From positions 7,125,001 to 7,189,000 of the forward strand of contig CATNEN010000001.1 of assembly GCA_950097015.1 (NCBI GenBank): a DNA stretch of 64,000 nucleotides, in the 5' to 3' direction. This DNA comes from Macrostomum hystrix (Eukaryota; Platyhelminthes; Macrostomidae). Shown here piece by piece: positions 55,803 to 64,000 of this stretch. A program made the translations under genes and the position numbers. Each line of letters opens with the position of its first letter. Positions within the stretch are counted from its first letter, which is position 1. The notes under the pieces were generated by a model. It was not told the origin of the DNA. It did no database searches and saw only the letters and a program-made list of their open reading frames with translations.

Positions 55803-56384
55803 CTATCCAATCCACTAACGAATCAATGTGTCATTCTTCTTTCTTAATTGTATCATAACTATTCTTTAAATTTACTCGTAGTTTATCACCTCTTTAAATA
55901 CCTGATTGTAGATTCGTAGATTATATCTACTCGCCTGTTTAATAGGTACATCATGTTCTCTACTAAATGACAGCATACACCTGAAATCATCACACATTAC
56001 TGTCTCTGGGTCAGGGAATAAGATCTTTATGACGCACCTAGGCGATCAATTTGTTCTGCAACCCTGCGCCAAGGTGCAAAACAAAAGTAATTGTATAAAT
56101 AATTTGGTACAAGGCTTTGATTCGCATTTTGATTCGCATTGCATTCCCGTCAGAAGTTAGTGGACCTGAAAATTGTACGAATAATCTATAACCCTCGAAG
56201 TTTAATTAGCATATTTATGGCAATTTTTCTTTGCTAGCTGAGAGGTCTCGCAAACAATCTGTGAAGTCAGACAGCTAGATATATTGACCCTCTGGACTTG
56301 GGAACCAGAAATTAATTGTCTCATGGCTGCCTCAGCAGAATTGGTTCTTCCTGTTGGAAATTAGTCTTTTGCGTTTGGGCGCGC
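55803..56384. other. AT-rich spacer before the plus-strand SLC26 gene
   Basis: No gene or repeat family recognised. Confidence 0.5.
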
Positions 56385-56832
56385 GCTGCTTAAAAGGGGT
56401 GGCATCTGAAGAAATGAAACGACGGACCAAACTGGTAGAAGACAAGAATCAACTAGATCCCAGAGAGAAACGCTAGTAAGAAAAAATCAAAGGTAAGTGT
56501 TCTTTTTCTTTTGTAAGTAGGAAACAGTAGCAACAGGACGCTATTTTATCCCCTGGGGAAAGACCACAGGGGGATATTTAAAATACCCGCTGCCTACTTC
56601 ACTATACGAGCGTAGCTCCCAAATCGAATGACCGATTTCGTGAAAGTGCACCATTAGGATCTAATTTTAACGCCCTTTACGATGAACTGACTTTCAAAAC
56701 CGACCGATTCAGCATATTCGAGAAATTCAATGAATTTCTACTGTTATAGTGATTTGTGATTGAATTCAACATTACGCATACTCAATATCAACCAGAAAGC
56801 GTCACATTTGAGGTCGTCGAGTCTCGCACAAA
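56385..56832 (+). promoter_or_regulatory. Putative promoter and untranslated first exon of SLC26 paralogue
   Basis: A TATA-like ttaaaagg near 56390 is followed by a purine-rich stretch ending in a strong donor (aatcaaag/gtaagt, exon end 56492). A plausible acceptor (ctgttatag) lies at 56749, 84 bases before the start codon. This would give a leader exon and a 257-base intron. The intron carries cctggggaaagaccacaggg, a short imperfect hairpin. Confidence 0.35.
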
Positions 56833-59800
56833 ATGTCCGCCGATCGACCTCCCGGAGGCGGCGGCGGCGGCAATTCCAACAGGAACACCGCCAACTTGCC
56901 GACGGATCTTCGCAAGCAGTTGTCGCACGAGAGGCTTACAGACGTGGCAGCCACATCGGCTTCAGCTTCGGGCGTGGCTGATGGCATGCGAGGCGGCAGG
57001 ATCGCGGCAAGGCCAACTTACAACGAGTTGCAGCTGGAAGAAGAATACCAGATTCGACTGGAACCGAGCGAGCGCAAAGCTCACCGACTCAACCTGATGC
57101 AGCAGCGCAAAGCCGGCCAGTTCAAAGAGAAGAAGGACGCCAAGACTGTTGCTGTTGGCATCCTGACCAAAGCCTTTCCCTGCATCAATATCTTCGTCAA
57201 CTATAGACCTAGGGAGTACGCAGTGTACGACTTAATCTCAGGTGTCAGTGTGGGGTTGTTCATCATTCCTCAGGGTGAGTGGCCGGCGAATTTCATTCCT
57301 GATTACACCCCTGTCTAACATGTTACGCCCCTGTCTAAAATATTATACTCCTGTAAAATAGATTACACCCCTGTCTAACATGTTACGCCCCTGTCTAAAA
57401 TATTATACTCCTGTAAAATAGATTACACCCCTGTCTAACAGGTAACACCCCTGTCTAACATGTTACGCCCCTGTCTAGCATGTTACGCCCCTGTCTAAAA
57501 TATTACACCCCTGTAAAATAGATTACACCCCTGTCTAACAGGAAACACCCCTGTCTAACATTTTACGCCCCTGTCCAAAATATTACACCCCTGTCAAATA
57601 GATTACACCCCTGTATAACATGTTACGCCCCTGTCCAAAATATTACACCCCTGTCAAATAGATTACACCCCTGTCTAACATGTTACGCCCCTGTCCAAAA
57701 TATAACACCCCTGTCAAATAGATTACACCCCTGTCCAAAAGATTACACCCCTGTCAAATAGATTACACCTCTATCTAATATATTCTTTTTGTATAGAAGG
57801 TTACACTTCTACCAGATTACATTTGTGTCTACCAGATTACATTTGTGTCTACCAGATTACATTTGTGTCTACCAGATTACATTTGTGTCTACCAGATTAC
57901 ATTTGTGTCTACCAGATTACATTTTTGTCTACCAGATTACATTTGTGTCTACCAGATTACATTTGTGTCTACCAGATTACATTTTTGTCTACCAGATTAC
58001 ATTTGTGTCTACCAGATTACATTTTTGTCTACCAGATTACATTTGTGTCTACCAGATTACATTTTTGTCTACCAGATTACATTTGTGTCTACCAGATTAC
58101 ATTTTTGTCTACCAGATTACATTTGTGTCTACCAGATTACATTTGTGTCTACCAGATTACATTTTTGTCTACCAGATTACATTTGTGTCTACCAGATTAC
58201 ATTTGTGTCTACCAGATTACATTTTTGTCTACCAGATTACATTTGTGTCTACCAGATTACATTTGTGTCTACCAGATTACATTTGTGTCTACCAGATTAC
58301 ATTTTTGTCTACCAGATTACATTTGTGTCTACCAGATTACATTTTTGTCTACCAGATTACATTTGTGTCTACCAGATTACATTTTTGTCTACCAGATTAC
58401 ATTATAATCTAATATTGACAGGGTTTACTTTATGCAACCGATTAAACCCCACATAATTTAATAGCATATTTTGGGCTAAATTATTTTATTATAATTACTC
58501 GGTCTCGCTTTTGAAGAAGCTCCAAATGACGCTCAATTTTCTAATTTACAGCCATTGCCTTCTCGCTACTGGCGAACGTTAAACCGCAATATGGCTTCTA
58601 TTCGGCCTTCTTCGCAATGTCTATCTACTTTATCTTTGGCACTTCGAATCACCTAAATATGTGTAAGATGCTCTTATATAGTCGTCTGAATATTATTTTA
58701 GTATAATAATATAATAATACGTGTTGAATGGTCCCTTGGCTCGATTCCGCGGCGAGGCCTCATTCAATTGGGGCGCTGCCGCGGAGAGAAGGCTTTGCTT
58801 GTACTCAAAATAACACTATTACGTTACTGTCGAATAAAATAACATGCTAGTCTAACCATTCTCAACGAAAACTTCAGCAAGCCAGGGAGCCGTGTCGCTG
58901 ATTGTTGGCGAGGCGGTGCGCGCGGGAGTCCAGCAGGTCTATCCCAACAATGTCGGACTGTGCAGCGCTCCTGTCGTTGCTAATTTCAATGATACGGCGA
59001 TGAACACCTCTATGGCCACAACTGCACCCAATATTACGGCTGGTGAGTGCGAGGTTGGGTTGCTCGGAATGCTGTATTCTTATGCTTTAGGCACTTCAGG
59101 GCTAGGCACTTCAGGGTTAGGCACTTCAGGGTGAGAAACTTCAGGGTTAGGTACTTCAGGGTTAGGCACTTTAGGTGGCTGGATTGTTCAGAGTGACAGT
59201 TCAGAAATCGGATAGTTTAAGGGTGAGACACTTCAGGGTTGCACGCTTCAGGGGGTTCGATTGTTCAGGGTGAGAAACTTCAGGGGGTTGGATTGTTCAG
59301 GGTGAGAAACTTCAGGGGGTTGGATTGTTCAGGGTGAGAAACTTCAGGGGGTTATATTGTTCAGGGTGAAAAACTTCAGGGGGTTCGATTGTTCAGGGTG
59401 AGAAACTTCAGGGGGTTGGATTGTTCAGGGCAAGAAACTTCAGGGGGTTGGATTGTTCAGGGCAAGAAACTTCAGGGGGTTGGATTTTTCAGGGTGAGAA
59501 ACTTCAGGTGGTTATATTGTTACGGTTGAAAAACTTCAGGGGGTTGGATTGTTCAGGGTGAGACTTTTCAGGGTTAAATAACTCAGGGTTAGAAAGCTCA
59601 GGTCAGACCTTTCAGCGGGTTGCACTGTTCAGTTAGAGGCACTTCAGAGTTATACAGTTCAGGATTATATTTTTCGTAGCTCCATGTCTGGGGGTCGTGC
59701 TTCTCTGGAATATCGGCCTGGGGTCTAACGACTCATCTGAGTAGGTTTTACTCGATCCCCGCAGGCTCAGGCAGTTGCATGAATCGAGACGACGCCAACG

Positions 59801-62800
59801 CCCTGGTAGCAATGAGCATCACTCTGGTTGCTGGCCTGTTGCAAATTCTCCTAGGTGTTTTACAGCTCGGCTTCCTCACTATCTACCTGTCCGACCCGTT
59901 AAATAGCGCATTCACCTGCGGCGCCGCACTGCACATTGTCAGCAGTCAGTTGGGCAACTTGCTAGGAGCTAAAATTCCTGCTATCAATGGAATGGGAAAA
60001 TTCTTTTTGGTAAGACTTAGATCTGCATTGATTGATACACAGATAGACGGATAGACAGATAGACACCTTCGACCTGAAAATACGAAATAGTCAACAAATG
60101 AGAAAGGGGATGAGTAGCAGAGCGGTTAACTCGTCTGCCTCTCGCACCGAGGTCCCTGAGCTCGATTCCAAGGTGAGGCCACATTTATTTGGGGCGCAGC
60201 AGCGGAGAGAAGGCTTTGGGGGCTTGTCGTGCAATTCATAACCTTGAGGGCCAAGGCGCAGTGAAGTGTACACTGCCTGACGATGAGAAAGTCAGGGCAG
60301 ATGTACACACCTGTGTGAGCGTGTGTCTGCGTACAGTATCCGTGTGCGTGTGTGCTCAATAATAATAATAATAATTGATCACACCTGTCCGATTGGGCCA
60401 GATGTGCAGCCGACAGCACAGCCGCAGCTATTGCGCGGCGCATCTGAAGGCTGCGTACGGCTGTTCAGTCCATGGACTGGGGGGACGCCACACCCACCCT
60501 CAATTACCCCCGCTAATGCTGGTACCCATTTAACAGGTGGGTGAACTGAAGCAATGCAGAGTTAAGTGTCTTGCTAAAGGACACAAATTGTTCCAGTGAA
60601 GTCAGGAATCGAACCCCCGACCTTCAAGTCGTGAGTCCGACGCCCTAACCACAAGGCTACAACCTCTCAGGAGTCAGCGAAATGGGCAGAATTAACTCCT
60701 CGCTGGCTGGGGGTCTGGTGTCACCAAATAATGTGCCATTGCCCACAGCCCTCCTGCAATTATTATTATTACAACACATAAAAAATATAAATACAAGACA
60801 AATTGTGCGCGAAATAATCATCAATTTCCAAGAGAGTCCTCCTCTAGATGACTAGCGACTCACAAAAAAATGAATCATCACCAATCATCATAAACCAATT
60901 TTCCAGTACTTTATCGAAGCCTTTAAAGAGCTGTTCAGCGGCCGAGTCAACGGCTACACGATTGCCATCTTTGTTGGCTTCTTTGCCCTCCTGTTGGCCA
61001 TCAAATTGGTCAACGAAAAGTGCACGAAATACGTAAAGATTCCTATTCCAATTGACATCATTGTGGTGAGTGAAACGAAACGCTTTCTAATATTTTAGCC
61101 GTGAATATTGTTCAGAATCTGTATAGCATTCATTTTTTTAGTTGATCGTCAGCCTTCTGATGTCGAAGTACATGTACTGGAAGGAAACCCTTAGAGTAGA
61201 GAACGTTGGCGCTATACGACAAGGGTGAGTGACAGTGTGTGACGTACTCAAACAAAGAAATAGTTTTGAATGTTGTGAACAAGTCAAATTCGAGAAAGGC
61301 ATTTGATTCTCGAGTAAAAACTATCAAATTCTAGAGTAGAACCAACCAGATTGAGGTAAAACAAATCTGGTTCAAGTATAACCAATCAGATTCAAGTAGA
61401 CCGAAACTAATTTAAGCAGAACCAATCAGATTCAAGCAGAACCAGTCAGATTCAAGTAGAACCAGTCAGATTTAAGTAGAACCAATAAGATTGAGGTAAA
61501 ACAAATCTGGTTCAAGTATAACCAATCAGATTCAAGTAGACCGAAACTAATTTAAGCAGAACCAATCAGATTCAAGCAGAACCAGTCAGATTCAAGTAGA
61601 ACCAGTCAGATTTAAGTAGAACCAATAAGATTGAGGTAAAACAAATCTGGTTCAAGTATAACCAATCAGATTTAAGTAGACCGAAACTAATTTAAGCAGA
61701 ACCAATCAGATTCAAGTAGAACCAGTCAGATTCAAGTAGAACCAGTCAGATTTAAGTAGAACCAATAAGATTCAAGTAGAACCAATCAGATTCAAGTAGA
61801 ACCAATCAGATTCAAATAGAACCAATCAGATTCAAGTAGAACCAATCAGATTCAAGTAGAACCAATCAGATTCAAGTAGAACCAATCAGATTCAAGTAGA
61901 ACCAGTCAGATTTAAGTAGAACCAATAAGATTCAAGTAGAACCAATCAGATTCAAGTAGAACCAATCAGATTCAAATAGAACCAATCAGATTCAAGTAGA
62001 ACCAATCAGATTCAAGTAGAACCAATCAGATTCAAGTAGAACCAATAAGATTCAAGTAGAACCAGTCAGATTCAAGTAGAACCAATAAGATTCAAGTAGA
62101 ACCAATCAGATTCAAGTAGAACCAATCAGATTCAAGTAGAACCAATCAGATCCAAGTAGAACCAATCAGATTCAAGTAGAACCAATCAGATTCAAGTAGA
62201 ACCAATCAGATTCAAGTAGAACCAATCAGATTCAAGTAGAACCAATCAGATTGAGGTAGAACAAATCTGGTTCAAGTATAACCAATCAGATTTAAGTAGA
62301 CCGAAACTAATTTAAGCAGAACCAATCAGATTCAAGTAGAACCGATAAGATTCAAGTAGAACCAATCAGATTCAAGTAGAACCAATCAGATTCAAATAGA
62401 ACCAATCAGATTCAAGTAGAACCAATCAGATTCAAATAGAACCAATCAGATTCAAGTAGAACCAGTCAGATTCAAGTAGAACCAATAAGATTCAAGTAGA
62501 ACCAATCAGATTCAAGTAGAACCAATCAGATTCAAGTAGAACCAATCAGATCCAAGTAGAACCAATCAGATTCAAGTAGAACCAATCAGATTCAAGTAGA
62601 ACCAATCAGATTCAAGTAGAACCAATCAGATTCAAGTAGAACCAATCAGATTGAGGTAGAACAAATCTGGTTCAAGTATAACCAATCAGATTTAAGTAGA
62701 CCGAAACTAATTTAAGCAGAACCAATCAGATTCAAGTAGAACCGATAAGATTCAAGTAGAACCAATCAGATTCAAGTAGAACCAATCAGATTCAAATAGA

Positions 62801-64000
62801 ACCAATCAGATTCAAGTAGAACCAATCAGATTCAAATAGAACCAATCAGATTCAAGTAGAACCAGTCAGATTCAAGTAGAACCAATAAGATTCAAGTAGA
62901 ACCAATCAGATTCAAGTAGAACCAATCAGATTCAAGTAGAACCAATCAGATCCAAGTAGAACCAATCAGATTCAAGTAGAACCAATCAGATTCAAGTAGA
63001 ACCAATCAGATTCAAGTAGAACCAATCAGATTCAAGTAGAACCAATCAGATTCAAGTAGAACCAATCAGATTCAAATAGAACCAATCAGATTCAAATAGA
63101 ACCAATCAGATTCAAGTAGAACCAATCAGATTTAAGCAGAACCAATCAGATTTAAGCAGAACCAATCAGATTTAAGCAGAACCAATCAGATTTAAGTAGA
63201 ACCAATCAGATTCAAGTAGAACCAATCAGATTTAAGTAGACCGAAACAGATTTAAGCAGAACCAATCAGATTTAAGTAGAACAAAAATGGGAACTAGAAG
63301 TCTAGAACAAATTAAATTTGAATAGAGCCAATAAAAATCGATTAGAACCAATCAGATTCGAGTTGATGCCCAATTCTTTGCCACTTTTTAAATACCCGTA
63401 AATTGCAGTTTTGAGATACCCCGGGCTCCTATGACGGAGCACTTCACGAGTGGCTCGGGTATCATAGTTAACGGCATTGTGCTAGGCATTATTTCTTACG
63501 CCCTCTCTGTGTCTGTGGCCAAAACCTTTGCGCTCCGTCACGGCTACGAGGTGGACGCCAATCAAGAGCTTCTTTCCTACGGCTTTGTGAACTTCGGCAT
63601 GAGCTGGTTCAGCACCTTCGTGTCCGCTTCGTCCATCGCCTGCACTTCACTGCACGAATCGATGCGAGGAAGGACTCAGGTTAGAGTTCAGATTGTACTT
63701 TTTGAGATTGATCAACTGACAGCATGGCTCTGACATAATTATGTCGATTTATTTCACTTCAGATCTACTCTTTGTACGCCGTTTTGATAACCCTATTGGG
63801 CATCCTATTCTTTTCGTCGCAATTTGAGCCCGTTCCAAAGGTAGTTTAAGTATAAAATGTTATAATCAAGCTTCGCTAGAAACATTAAAGCGAAAATTAT
63901 TATTTGTTAACATTTTAGTGCGTTCTGTCCGCCATTATAATCGTGAACCTGAAGAACATGATTATGCAAGTTGAACAGCTGCCAAGATTATGGCGAACTA
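56833..64000 (+). CDS. SLC26/SulP-family anion transporter paralogue, 3' end beyond window
   Basis: Exons: 56833-57274, 58552-58662, 58878-59042, 59765-60009, 60907-61065, 61142-61224, 63409-63679, 63763-63840 and 63919 to the window edge. All are GT-AG and in phase, about 545 codons. Start chosen at ATG 56833 (aaaatgtcc), after which the N-terminal tail is Gly/Asn-rich. REYAVYDLISGVSVGLFIIP, FGTSNHLNM, GFLTIYLSDPLNSAFTCGAA, YEVDANQELL and IIIVNLKNM mark the SLC26 transmembrane core. Exon lengths and phases match the minus-strand gene except exon 3 (165 rather than 198 nt), which codes the glycosylation-site-rich TM3-TM4 loop (NDT, NTS, NIT). TM10 has SSIACTSLHES with Cys (codon 63641-63643) in place of the usual Arg. 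The STAS domain is outside the window. Confidence 0.94.
57298..57775. repeat. 20-bp minisatellite with 60-bp higher-order unit
   Basis: Units of the ttacacccctgtctaacatg type alternate with ttacgcccctgtctaaaata and a ttatactcctgtaaaatag form, giving a 60-bp higher-order period. It starts right after the first coding exon of the plus-strand SLC26 gene, 23 bases past the donor. Confidence 0.93.
57800..58402. repeat. 20-bp minisatellite with a two-letter variant pattern
   Basis: About 30 units of attacatttgtgtctaccag, identical except for g or t at one position (atttgtg or atttttg). The unit lacks stops in all three + frames, which creates overlapping open frames of about 200 codons that are not genes. 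Same intron as the preceding array. Confidence 0.95.
58725..58795 (+). mobile_element. SINE family B fragment
   Basis: About 70 bases (ggctcgattccgcggcgagg and ggcgctgccgcggagagaag) match the family B head and early body. It lies in the second coding intron of the plus-strand SLC26 gene. Confidence 0.65.
59085..59660. repeat. 32-bp minisatellite, preceded by 15-bp units
   Basis: Opens with a few 15-bp units (cacttcagggttagg), then becomes a 32-bp unit built from aacttcagggggttggattg followed by ttcagggtgag, with tatatt, tcgatt and gcaagaa variants. It fills most of intron 3 of the plus-strand SLC26 gene. Confidence 0.93.
60108..60767 (+). mobile_element. SINE family B interrupted by a nested SINE A
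   Basis: Family B head and body at 60108-60358 and tail at 60667-60767 correspond to one continuous copy at 45.1 kb; the break falls at gtgtgctca/aggagtc. The 60360-60666 insert is another SINE. Located in intron 4 of the plus-strand SLC26 gene. The copy ends in a short att run. Confidence 0.88.
60373..60666 (-). mobile_element. SINE family A nested in SINE B
   Basis: Full-length antisense copy. On the minus strand it carries the tRNA-like head (tgtagccttgtggttagg, then ggggttcgattcc) and the complete family body. An (aat)n tract at 60358-60375 is its 3' tail. Confidence 0.88.
61335..63362. repeat. 2-kb 20-bp minisatellite with higher-order structure
   Basis: About 100 units of accaatcagattcaagtaga in unbroken 20-bp register. 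Marker units (ttgaggtaaaacaaatctgg, then gaccgaaactaatttaagca) recur at 61351, 61491 and 61631, a 140-bp higher-order period, and at 62251 and 62651, a 400-bp period. It fills intron 6 of the plus-strand SLC26 gene. The monomer is the same as that of the array at 55.44 kb. Confidence 0.96.

Noticed and set aside
57789-58456. Three overlapping open frames of about 200 codons (LPDYICVYQITFVS-like)
   Set aside because: 20-bp array without stops in any + frame; intronic to the SLC26 gene.

Overview
The window is nuclear DNA of an invertebrate animal. It has spliced genes with GT-AG introns, GC-rich exons in AT-rich introns, tRNA-derived SINEs, a DIRS-type retrotransposon and many minisatellites. 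The genes are bilaterian types (a NALCN-channel scaffold and SLC26 anion transporters). The species cannot be fixed from sequence alone; a lophotrochozoan or flatworm is my guess, at low confidence.

Layout. 1-8.7 kb is gene-poor, dominated by four minisatellites (20-, 34-, 16- and 16-bp units) and ending in two degraded SINEs. 8.7-39.8 kb (+ strand) holds the 3' three quarters of an unc80 gene. I could chain 28 exons in a single open frame of 2884 codons plus stop, including several very small in-frame exons and one 2.9-kb exon. The first ~780 residues, by comparison with human UNC80, must lie upstream of the window. 39.8-42.8 kb is convergent intergenic DNA.

42.8-50.7 kb (- strand) is a complete 15-exon SLC26/SulP transporter gene (1008 codons). 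56.8-64.0 kb (+ strand) is the 5' part of a paralogue, running off the window edge. The two are head to head and share exon lengths and phases (111, 245, 159, 83, 271 and 78 nt), so they come from an inverted duplication. The shared 5' space holds a frameshifted, 3'-truncated DIRS-like element (SAP/zinc-finger ORF1, RT, RNase H, start of a tyrosine recombinase). Its end runs directly into a 20-bp tandem array, and the same monomer fills an intron of the second SLC26 gene.

The most unusual biology is in the SLC26 pair. Both paralogues carry Cys where prestin and many relatives have the anion-site Arg of TM10, and both have an altered TM3 start. Five separate arrays have an exact 20-bp period, and minisatellites crowd the introns of one SLC26 paralogue but not the other. 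UNC80 would act in neurons as a scaffold of the NALCN sodium-leak channel; the SLC26 proteins would move anions across the plasma membrane. Nothing in the sequence shows that the two systems work together.
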